64,000 nt of DNA, taken from Oasisia sp. SBJ-2009. Lineage: Eukaryota; Annelida; Polychaeta; Sabellida; Siboglinidae. The position numbers and the translations under genes were made by a program. Positions 26,650 to 38,600 of this stretch are shown piece by piece (within the stretch, counting starts at the first letter, position 1; each line of letters opens with the position of its first letter). A model generated the notes under the pieces. That model saw only the letters and a program-made list of their open reading frames with translations, was not told the origin of the DNA and searched no databases. The DNA lies in contig OZ024857.1 in assembly GCA_964017155.1 (NCBI GenBank), forward strand, positions 27,068,101 to 27,132,100, read 5' to 3'.

Positions 26650-29600
26650 ACCATATTTTGGCTTCTGTAGTTGTATAAAAAATACTCTATTCATCTTTTA
26701 GCTAACTATATTCCATTACCCTTCAGCCACTGAGGGTTCTTACCCATCCCCTGGAGGCCAGCTTATGTCAAGTGGCCAAATGAGTCCCCCAGGACGCACC
26801 AGCAGACCCCTTCAGCCAGACGCAGGTCACAACATCAGCACCATCCCTGAGGACCCAGACATGATCACAGCAGACCTCCTGGTGAGTGCATCTCTTGTTC
26901 TACCTAGTCTACCTGCTTTGTCTGTTCTATTTGTTCTACCTTGTCTACCTTCTTTGTACCTGTTCTACTTGGTCTACCTCGTCTACCTGCTTTGTACCTG
27001 TTCTACTTGGTCTACCTCGTCTACCTGCTTTGTACCTCTTCTATTTGTTCTACCTCGTCTACCTGCTTTGTACAAATTTTCTACTTGTTTTCAACAGTAA
27101 GAACGTCTGCTAAATGTGATGTCACAGTCCATGCCTAATTTGTTAACAGCTGATATATTTATGTTGTTCACTGGGTTAGATGTTAGCTATAATAGTAGCT
27201 ATGAAATTGAATTGAATTAGCCAAAACAAGTATCAGCAGTTTGCAAGTTGTACCCATAAAATGTTCAGTTTATAACAAAAACATTGAATTAAACATAAAA
27301 CAGCCGCTGTTGATACTTATTGTGAAGACATTGGCACAGTTCAATGCTCCTGACCAAATGTTACCTTGTAAATCTGATTCAACAGCCGCCTGCCTGGTAC
27401 TAATTATTAACTAATAATCCAACAGACAGACAATCGTTTTTTGATTGACATGTCTACATGTTGTCATAATGACAGTCTGAAGGTGTTTTGATGTTTAATT
27501 CAAGTAGTTTTTCACAAAATTATTGCCTTCTCATCCTGAGTGAATTTCTATATCTAGTTAATTACGTGGGACTGATATTTATAATTATGATTGATCAAGT
27601 TTATAGTATTATATCAACTAGTTATATTTTAATGTCTTCTTAGTTAATTATTGACAGTGCAATTTTAGTGTGTTATGTATTGCCTGTGAATGGCGCATTG
27701 GTGGCAGTCTGTTTGTGGGTAGTTCATAAGATATTTGTCAGTTCACGTATGTCTTTAAATAAATTAATGTGCATGAATGCCATTCCCACATTTTGTCCAG
27801 CGCTGCATAGTTGAGGACATTTTGTGTGAATGTCTCTGTCATTGCTGTCCCGTATGACATCAGTGGAATGCTATGTCCGTATCCTGTCTTCTGTCTGCAT
27901 TCTTTAGGGTTGTTTACAAATATGTGGTGAATTAGCTGTCTCAGTGTGCAGTGACTGCAGTCAGCCATTGAGCTGGCGCAGTGTGCAGTCAACCGTAGAG
28001 CTTGCAGGGGCTGTGTACACTGTACTGTCAGCAACCAACAATTGACCTTATTGGAGTCCTCACAGTAGGCAGTCAACCATGGAGCTGGTCATATTTTGCC
28101 GTCAACCATGGAGCTGGTCATATTTTGCAGTCAACCATGGAGCTGCTCATGTTTTGCAGTCAACCACGGAGCTGGTCATGTTTTGCAGTCAACCACGGAG
28201 CTGCTCATGTTTTGCAGTCAACCATGGAGCTGCTGATGTTTTGCAGTCAACCACAGAACTTGATCAGCTGCTAATATTTTGCAGTCAACCATGGAGCTTG
28301 CTCAAGCTGCTAAAACTTTGCAGTCAACCATGGAGCTTGCTCAAGCTGCTAAAACTTTGCAGTCAACCATGGAGATGCTAATATTTTGCAGTCAACCATG
28401 GAGCTTGTTGGAGCTGCTCATACTTTGCAGTCAACCATGGGGCTTGTTGGAGCTGCTCATACTTTGCAGTAAACCATGGAGCTTGTTGGAGCTGCTCATA
28501 TTTTGCAGTCAACCATGGAGCTTGTTGGAGCTGCTCATACTTTGCAGTCAACCATGGAGCTTGTTGGAGCTGCTCATATTTTGCAGTCAATCATGGAGCT
28601 TGTTGGAGCTGCTCCTCACAGGGTGCAGTCAACAATATAGTGCTGTCTGTGTTAAGCAATGTCGATTGCTTTCTATAGGTTTTTCTATTGGTAGTTTTTC
28701 TCAATATATTTAATGCATCCAAAGCCATCCATTGTCCACCTTGACATGCAGTATCCATTCTAGCAATGTGTACTCTAAAATGTTTTTCTAAGTGATTAGC
28801 ATTGGACTTACTCAAACTAGTATTGAGTTTTAGCCGTATAGAAGAATATCTTGCTTCATTAAAATTATGTTAATTTTCAGTTATTAGTGGCACGTACTTG
28901 ATGGATCACTGGTCAATAGTCTCAGTGTAGGTAGGATCTGATAGTATTTACAAATGTGTTTTTAGTGTATTATTCAAGTCACTCAACTGGCTGTGTTTAA
29001 CTCTCTCGTTCAGTGGGGGTCAGTTACAAGGAGTATGTGTTTGTTGTGTTTTTAATTAGGTACTTGTCAGGGTGTCATTTGAGTCACTCAGCCAGCTTTG
29101 TTACAGGGTATGGTGAATGTGAATGGTGGGTTGTGTAATCAGTGGCCTGTCTGACATTACATACTTGGCATTGTGTACGTAGTTGCTGCTGTTCCTTCAC
29201 CCTTTGTGGTGTTTGTGTTTGACAGACGACCAAGAACCTGATGTCCCTGCAGCAGAAACTGGCCAATCAGGGCCTTCGTCTCAGTATCTGTGCCAGCGAC
29301 CTCATAGGCAAGAGTGTAAGTGCCAATGGTAGTCACATTCTGTACCAGTGCTCGAATGGAATGTTCAAACATTGAGAAAGTCTAACCAGTTGCAAACTAG
29401 ACTGGAACATTCGAATAGAAAGTGTGAAAACAAATAAGCATTCGACTGCTTCATATAATGCAGCCATTTTTGTTATATTTCCAAAATGGATTTGATTTCA
29501 AACTTTCTATAAAAATGTCCTGTTCTAGTTTCTAACTGGTACTTTTTCTCACTAAATCTAATGCAGATTTCCTTGAATTACCAATCTTCTGATTAGTAAA

Positions 29601-32600
29601 GTATTATGTGATTTATTTACACAAACAATACATAAATACATGTAGTCTGTATCGGAACAATATTTTTAAGGGTACTTTTAAAGGGATTTCTCTACCACAA
29701 AACGGAAATAACAAAATCCACACATTTACACAGGGATATCTTGAGTCATCGATTTCTGGTTTCTGTACACCTGCTGTTGTGAAGTCACATGACTGATGTG
29801 TGGCACCCCCTGGTGTGTGCTTGCAGCATGAGGAGCTGGTGCTGCTGTTGATACAACTACGTCGCAGTCAGGCGAGACTGCGGGACGCCAAGAGTTTCTA
29901 CCGCTCTCGCCTCGATGACAGCAGAGACAATGAGAAGGGGTATCAGTTCAGGTGACACCTCCGGACACTCACAGTATAATAGGACAGAAATTACAAAAAT
30001 AGTGAATATTAAATGTTAGTGTATATCTGTGTACTGTAAGGATTTGGAAGTCAGACTATAAAACAACAACAAACGAAATAATAAGGAGTTTACAACACAT
30101 TAGCATGTCTATAATTAACTACCAGGTATATAATTGTATTACACAAGACTAATGTAGCATGTTATTTAGTCGTTATGGTTGGTCCCTGGCAGATTTGTTC
30201 AGTCTATTTCCATCTCGGTTTTTCTAGGAAACATTAAGCCACACTACTACTACCATGCATAGATTATTCATACAGAGATATCCGCCATTGTCTATAGCCA
30301 GGTACTTGTTAATAAGGCTAGATGAACTGGAGCAATGCGGAGTGAACTCACTTGCTGAAAGTTCAAAACAGCAGAACAGGATTTGAACACGGAACCTCAT
30401 GAATGAGACCCTGAAACTCCACCCACCATGCCATGTGCACCACGTTGTTGACACATGTGGGTTTGTTACTGACACTGTCATTGCATTGCAGACAGAGCAA
30501 CTCATTCGGAGGTTTGGAGGATGGAGAGGAGGAAGAACATGACAAGTTCTTGCAGCTGAGAAAACAGAAGGAACAGCTCCAGAAACAGGTGAGGAAACAT
30601 TTGTTCAGTAATTTCTATGCGGGCCAAAGTGTTTAATTAGGTCTAACATACAATCACTTTCTGTGCGTGTTTGCTAAGAAGCGTTTTGTGCTACTTTCTT
30701 CTTTTTCTCCAGCTACTGTTGAGGGGAATTGAGGCACATAGTTATGTGTTCTCCAAATACATGTTGTGATCTAGATCCATTGCCAGCAGTACTGTTGAAA
30801 GTATGTGTTGAATCTTTACTTCGTAAAAAAAGTTAAGGTAAGTTCTTACATAGCGCAGTATCCAATCCTCAGGATTGCTCAAAGCGCTTTACACTTTACT
30901 TCCCTGACAGACCTGTTCACTCAGACACCATCTCGGCTTCTCTGAGAAGCATCCAGCCATATGCCATAATTAATACGTGAAGACTGCTCGTACACATATC
31001 CACCATTTGTCTAACGCCAGGTACTCATTTATACAGCTGAGTGAACTGGAGCAATGTCGAGTGAAAAAAACTTGCCCAAGGTTTTAACACCGCAGCACAG
31101 GATTCAAACCTGGGTCCTCTTAGTCGAGAGTCCGAAGCTCTACCCCCTGAGCCATTGCGCTCTACTTGGTACTACAACAACTATCATGAATGTACCACAT
31201 ACCATGTATCCATTTCTAATATCAGCTTAAATTCTAAGATGTTTGAAAAAGTTGTTCACAGAACGTTGTCCTGTAGCTTAGTGTCATGGGAATTATTTGC
31301 AACTGTTGTAGGCAGGGTGACCTTAATTATGAGGTGGTTGTATTAATGATATCATCCTTACATTTGTTTTACCTGTACTCTGTAAAATCGTGCATTGTAT
31401 TGCTATTGCATTTATCTACAAAACAGTGTGGACGGTGCTGCAGTGAACAAATGGAGGTGTGAATGTTGTTGCTCTCTACAGATGGAGGTACACAAGCCCT
31501 TGGTTAATCTGGTGGACAACATGGTGACAATGGGCAGTCTGTACGGCGGGGACAACCTCATGATGGCGTCTCAGTACAAGAAGGTCAGTCATGCGGTGTC
31601 ACACGTACTCCCAGTCCCAGTCACATGTAGCATTCACACCATAAATCTTTGGTGTTCCATAGTCCAATGAGTATACTTACACATCCTAATGATTCTAACG
31701 CTGCATTCACATTTCATACGCAGTGCAGGCAGTTTAACTAAATGATTTATATTTTTACTATGCACTGTACCTGTTCACGTGCACCTCTGGAAGGTTCTCA
31801 GTACATGTCTGTGCAGTCAGAGAGTATACTTTGTCCTGCTGTCACAGATATTGTTACTTTGTCCTGCTGTCACAGACCTTGTTACTTTGTCCTGCTGTCA
31901 CAGATATTGTTACTTTGTTCTGCTGTCACAGACCTTGTTACTTTGTCCTGCTGTCACAGACCTTGTTACTTTGTCCTGCTGTCACAGATATTGTTACTTT
32001 GTCCTGCTGTCACAGACCTTGTTACTTTGTTCTGCTGTCACAGACCTTGTTACTTTGTCCTGCTGTCACACACCTAGTTACTTTGTCCTGCTGTCACAGA
32101 TCTTGTTACTTTGTCCTGCTGTCACACACCTTGTTACTTTGTCCTGCTGTCACAGATCTTGTTACGTTGTCCTGCTGTCACATACCTTGTTACTTTGTCC
32201 TGCTGTCACACACCTTGTTACTTTGTCCTGCTGTCACACACCTTGTTACTTTGTCCTGCTGTCACATACCTTGTTACTTTGTTCTGCTGTCACACACCTT
32301 GTTACTTTGTCCTGCTGTCACAGACCTTGTTACTTTGTTCTGCTGCCACACACCTTGTTACTTTGTTCTGCTGTCACAGACCTTGTTACTTTGTTCTGCT
32401 GTCACACACCTTGTTACTTTGTCCTGCTGTCACAGAACTTGTTACTTTGTCCTGCTGTCACAGATATTGTTACTTTGTTCTGCTGTCACAGATCTTGTTA
32501 CTTTGTTCTGCTGTCACAGACCTTGTTACTTTGTTCTGCTGTCACACACCTTGTTACTTTGTCCTGCTGTCACACACCTTGTTACTTTGTCCTGCTGTCA

Positions 32601-35600
32601 CAGATATTGTTACTTTGTTCTGCTGTCACAGACCTTGTTACTTTGTTCTGCTGTCACACACCTTGTTACTTTGTTCTGCTGTCACACACCTTGTTACTTT
32701 GTTCTGCTGTCACACACGTTGTTACTTTGTCCTGCTGTCACAGACCTTGTTACTTTGTCCTGCTGTCACACACCTTGTTACTTTGTTCTGCTGCCACACA
32801 CCTTGTTACTTTGTCCTGCTGTCACACACCTTGTTACTTTGTTCTGCTGCCACACACCTTGTTACTTTGTCCTGCTGTCACACACCTTGTTACTTTGTTC
32901 TGCTGTCACACACCTTGTTACTTTGTTCTGCTGCCACACACCTTGTTACTTTGTCCTGCTGTCACACACCTTGTTACTTTGTTCTGCTGCCACACACCTT
33001 GTTACTTTGTCCTGCTGTCACACACCTTGTTACTTTGTTCTGCTGCCACACACCTTGTTACTTTGTTCTGCTGTCACAGACCTTGTTACTTTGTCCTGCT
33101 GTCACAGACCTTGTTACTTTGTTCTGCTGCCACACACCTTGTTACTTTGTTCTGCTGTCACACACCTTGTTACTTTGTTCTGCTGTCACAGACCTTGTTA
33201 CTTTGTTCTGCTGTCACACACCTTGTTACTTTGTTGTGCTATCACAGACCTTGTTACTTTGTCCTGCTGTCACACACCTTGTTACTTTGTCCTGCTGTCA
33301 CAGATCTTGTTACGTTGTCCTGCTGTCACAGATCTTGTTACTTTGTCCTGCTGTCACAGATCTTGTTACTTTGTCCTGCTGTCACAGACCTTGTTACTTT
33401 GTCCTGCTGTCACAGATCTTGTTACGTTGTCCTGCTGTCACAGATCTTGTTACTTTGTCCTGCTGTCACAGATCTTGTTACGTTGTCCTGCTGTCACATA
33501 CCTTGTTACTTTGTCCTGCTGTCACAGACCTTGTTACTTTGTCCTGCTGTCACATACCTTGTTACTTTGTCCTGCGGTCACAGATCTTGTTACTTTGTCC
33601 TGCTGTCACATACCTTGTTACTTTGTCCTGCTGTCACACACTTTGTTACTTTGTCCTGCTGTCACATACCTTGTTACTTTGTCCTGCTGTCACACACCTT
33701 GTTACTTTGTCCTGCTGTCACATACCTTGTTACTTTGTCCTGCTGTCACACACTTTGTTACTTTGTCCTGCTGTCACACACTTTGTTACTTTGTCCTGCT
33801 GTCACATACCTTGTTACTTTGTCCTGCTGTCACACACCTTGTTACTTTGTCCTGCTGTCACATACCTTGTTACTTTGTCCTGCTGTCACACACTTTGTTA
33901 CTTTGTCCTGCTGTCACACACTTTGTTACTTTGTCCTGCTGTCACACACCTTGTTACTTTGTCCTGCTGTCACACACCTTGTTACTTTGTCCTGCTGTCA
34001 CAGATCTTGTTACTTTGTTCTGCTGTCACACACCTTGTTACTTTGTCCTGCTGTCACACACCTTGTTACTTTGTCCTGCTGTCACAGATCTTGTTACTTT
34101 GTTCTGCTGTCACAGACCTTGTTACTTTGTCCTGCTGTCACACACCTTGTTACTTTGTCCTGCTGTCACAGATCTTGTTACTTTGTCCTGCTGTCACACA
34201 CCTTGTTACTTTGTCCTGCTGTCACACACCTTGTTACTTTGTCCTGCTGTCACACACCTTGTTACTTTGTCCTGCTGTCACACACCTTGTTACTTTGTCC
34301 TGCTGTCACACACCTTGTTACTTTGTCCTGCTGTCACACACCTTGTTACTTCTTCAGCACCGACTCAGACCGGACCAGGTGACTCCAGCCAAGCCAATGA
34401 TAGAGTTCTCTCGCAGACGCCAGGAGGACAAGTTGGCTCATGAGCAGCAGGAGGACCTCAGGGAGCTCACCGAGGATGAGGTCAACCTCGAGGTATGTGC
34501 CTCACAGACCATGTGTGTCCTCTATGTCTTCATGTGATTTCACAAGCGTTCACATGTCCTCACGTGTCCATATATATTGTCATGTTTCCTTGCATGTTCT
34601 TACATGTCTCCGAGTCTCCACATGTCCCCATAAGTCCCTCACAATTCCCTCACATGTCCCTCACATGTCCCTCACATGTCCCTCATATGTCCCTCACTTG
34701 TCCCTCACATGTCCCTCACAAGTTTGCAGCATATCCACAAGATTTGATCAGTTAAGTCTATAGGCTGCTATCGGCAAAATACTAAAATCACAGTAAAATA
34801 AATCTCTGTCATATGTGTAAATAGGAGCTGAAACACTTTAACAACCGTTGTTGAAACATAAGAACATACCATTTAGAGGATATTAACAATTAAATGAGCA
34901 TGGAGCCATGGTATATTTTAAGTAATTTCTTAATCTTGGATATCGTTGATCACTGGGTCCCACCAATTTGTATGCATGTGCTAATGTAATGTGTGTGATG
35001 TAATGATGTATTTAATGTAATGTGTCTGATATAATCTGTCGTGTATGTAATGATGTGTTGTGTTTGTAGTGACATGTTGTGTTTATGGTGACATGTTGTT
35101 TTTGTAGATGTAGTGACATGTCATGTTGCATGTCGTGACGTGTGTAATGCAGTGACATGTTGTGTGTGTTGTGACATGTAATGTTATGTGCGTAGTGATG
35201 TGTCTTGTGATGGGTTGTGTCTTATGCTTGGTGACATGTCATATGTACAGACAAGTCATGTTTATTGACATGTCATGTGTAGTGACGTGACATGTGAGTG
35301 ACATGTCGTGTGTAGTGCCCTGTCGTGTCTGTCTCCAGGAGAAGCTGCAGCAGCTGTATGAGTCCGACCGAGAGCTGCAGGAGAAATCATTCCTGGTGCA
35401 AAGTCTGCAGGAAGACAAGGTCTGTAGTGGTCCCTTCATTAAGACAAGTTCCTTCATTAAGACAAGGTCCCTTCATTAAGACAAGGTCCCTTCATTAAGA
35501 CAAGGTCCCTTCACTAAGACAGGGTCCCTTCACTAAGACAGGGTCCCTTCACTAAGACAGGGTCCCTTCATTAAGACAAGGTCCCTTCATTAAGACAAGG

Positions 35601-38600
35601 TCCCTTCATTAAGACACGCTCCTTCATTAAGACAAAGTCCCTTCATTAAGACAAGGTCCCTTCATTAAGTCAAGCTCCTTCATTAAGACAAGGTCCCTTC
35701 ATTAAGACAAGCTCCTTTGTTAAGACAAGGTCCCTTCATTAAGACATGCTCCTTCATTAAGACAAGGTCCCTTCATTAAGACAAGGTATGTAGTGGTCCC
35801 TTCATTAAGTATGACAAGGTCTGAAGTGGTCCCTTCATTAAGACAAGGTCCCTTCATTAAGACAAGGTCCCTTCATTAAGACAAGGTCCCTTCACTAAGA
35901 CAGGGTCCCTTCACTAAGACAGGGTCCCTTCATTAAGACAAGGTCCCTTCATTAAGACAAGGTCCCTTCATTAAGACACGCTCCTTCATTAAGACAAGGT
36001 CCCTTCATTAAGACAAGGTCCCTTCATTAAGACAAGCTCCTTCATTAAGACAAGGTCCCTTCATTAAGACAAGCTCCTTCATTAAGACAAGGTCCCTTCA
36101 TTAAGACAATCTCCTTCGTTAAGACAAGGTCCCTTCATTAAGACAAGGTCTGTAGTGGTCCCTTCATTAAGTAAGACAAGGTCTGAAGTGGTCCCTTCTC
36201 TAGTTGTCCCTTCATTAATGCAAAGACTGTAATGTTCATTTGATAATGCCTATTGTGGTCCTTTCACTGAGATATGGTCTATTGTGATCCCTTCATTTAG
36301 ATAATATCTCTACTGGTTCCTTCATTAAGGTCTGGTGTGGTTCCTCAGTGTCACCCTGACCATCTCCGTGTCACCCTGACCATTCCCATGTCACTGACCA
36401 TCCCCATGTCATCCTGACCACCTCAGTGTCACTCTGACCCTCCCCTGTCCCCCGACCCTAACTGTGTCCCTGTTCCCTGCTGCCAGGAGCTGCTGGAGAA
36501 GGCCCTGGAGGGGATCGTGGGCCAGGAGCGGGACCAGCGAGACCCGCAGGAACTACAGAACCTGTCCCTACAGCGCAGGAACATTGACTCGGAGCTGCTC
36601 CGGGTGAGACAGCAGCTGGCAGACAGCTCCAAGGTAGGCCCGGAGTACTACTGGCAGTGGTTGGGGAAACTGATTTAGTAACCAGACGTAGCTATACACA
36701 GGACCAGTGACCCATGACAGTGGTCAAGTGGTGATTATACTGGACATGAGGGCTTTGTCCTGGGACTAGAGAGTGGGTAGTATGGGTATCTGCACTGTTC
36801 TCATGAGTGACACGGTGAAGACAGTTGATGACATGTAGTCACCATCCCTTACTTGGGAGGATGTTGGAATACTCGGTTTGTCAGAAAGCATCATTGTGAC
36901 GTAATGGATGTTTCCACTGATTTAAAACTGTGAGAGTAGCCAAGACAATTCGATAATTTTGCAGTTTGTCGAGGCATTGGCAGTGAAACATGACTGTTTT
37001 GCAGCAACTAATAAAATAATAATAAACTCTATTTATACACTGGTCTCCCGAGTATGACTCTGTTCAATAATGTCATCTATAAAACAATATTAATTATGTA
37101 TACACATATATATAATTGCTGACATTGAGAATTGACTATTTTGCTGCAACTTGAGGAGTTGAGATTGCAAGTTGAGTATTTTGCAGCAACTGGTTAAGTT
37201 GACACTATAAGCTGATTATGTTGTAGCAATTTGACGAGGTAACACTGAAAGTTGTCTATTTTGCAGCAGTTGGAGGAGTTGACATTGCAAGTTGACTATT
37301 TTGCAGCAACTCTGTAAGTCAATTATTTTTCAGCAACTGGAGGAGGTTGCGGCAGACAATGCGCGTGTGGAGCACGAGGTCGTTCTACTACGGAGCAGGA
37401 TCCATGGGCTCGACAACAGTTGTAGCTCACCCTCACTGGTCAGTATTTATCATTCACTAGTCTGTACTTGTGGTCATCTATCTCTGGCCACTACTTGCAA
37501 CATTTGAAATAGCATTTGTCCATTTGTCTGGAATAAGTAATTTTTGGCCTGGACAAGTAAAATGACTCTGTAACTAATTACAACCATTTCCAATGTATGA
37601 GTTGCTTTCATGTATGTTGTGAGATGGTTGTCCATTGTAAATATTTTACTTCATCATGGAGTGGTATTATAATCATTGTTTATGCCAGCAAAAATGTAAC
37701 TCAGCCTCTGAACCAAAAGGGGATAAAAACATATAAACAAACCAGCTATCCATATACAGTTGTACATGTCTTTTGAACTGTGGAACCTGGAATATCTTAA
37801 CCATTGTCACAGCTGGGTGCTTATTCATCAACCTAATCACTTTGGATAAGATGTCAGCCTCAGGGTCATGGATAACAAACATTTTATTAGAATCTTCCAC
37901 TTTGACTCAGCATTCTGAGTTAATCAATGATGTAAAAAAGTTGATTGTAGTTTAAAATGGTTAGTTTCTATTAACCTCTTTAAGTGTGCAAGATAAAAAT
38001 GTTGCCTCTTGTTTCCCTTTACTGTGCAAAATACATTACAAACGGTGGAAATTGATTGGTCTGCCACTGTAGAAGTGTCTACTTATGATTAATACATGTT
38101 GTGACACTAACAGTGGACATTGATTGGTCAGCCACTGTAGAAGTGTCTACTTATGATTAATACATGTTGTGACACTAACAGTGGACATTGATTGGTCAGC
38201 CACTGTAGAAGTGTCTACTTATGATTAATACATGTTGTGACACTAACAGTGGACATTGATTGGTCAGCCACTGTAGAAGTGTCTACTTATGATTAATACA
38301 TGTTGTGACACTAACAGTGGACATTGATTGGTCAGCCACTGTAGAAGTGTCTACTTATGATTAATACATGTTGTGACACTAACAGTGGACATTGATTGGT
38401 CAGCCACTGTAGAAGTGTCTACTTATGATTAATACATGTTGTGACACTGACAGTGGACATTGATTGGTCAGCCACTGTAGAAGTGTCTACTTATGATTAA
38501 TACATGTTGTGACACTAACAGTGGACATTGATTGGTCAGCCACTGTAGAAGTGTCTATTTATGATTATTACATCCTGTGACACTAACAGTGGACATTGAT

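Larger units (their letters stand above)
25375..26726. other. Intron 12: microsatellite-rich
   Basis: Contains a (GAAC)n tract at 25721-25817, a pyrimidine-rich stretch from 26383 and a (CT)n run at 26598-26645 preceded by an 11-base C run. No exon recognised in the rest. Long open frames here come from the microsatellites. Confidence 0.8.

Noticed and set aside
31779..34537. Three overlapping ORFs of 808-870 codons
   Set aside because: They are translations of the same 28-bp repeat in three frames with identical peptide cycles. The repeat lies in an intron between two well-supported exons.
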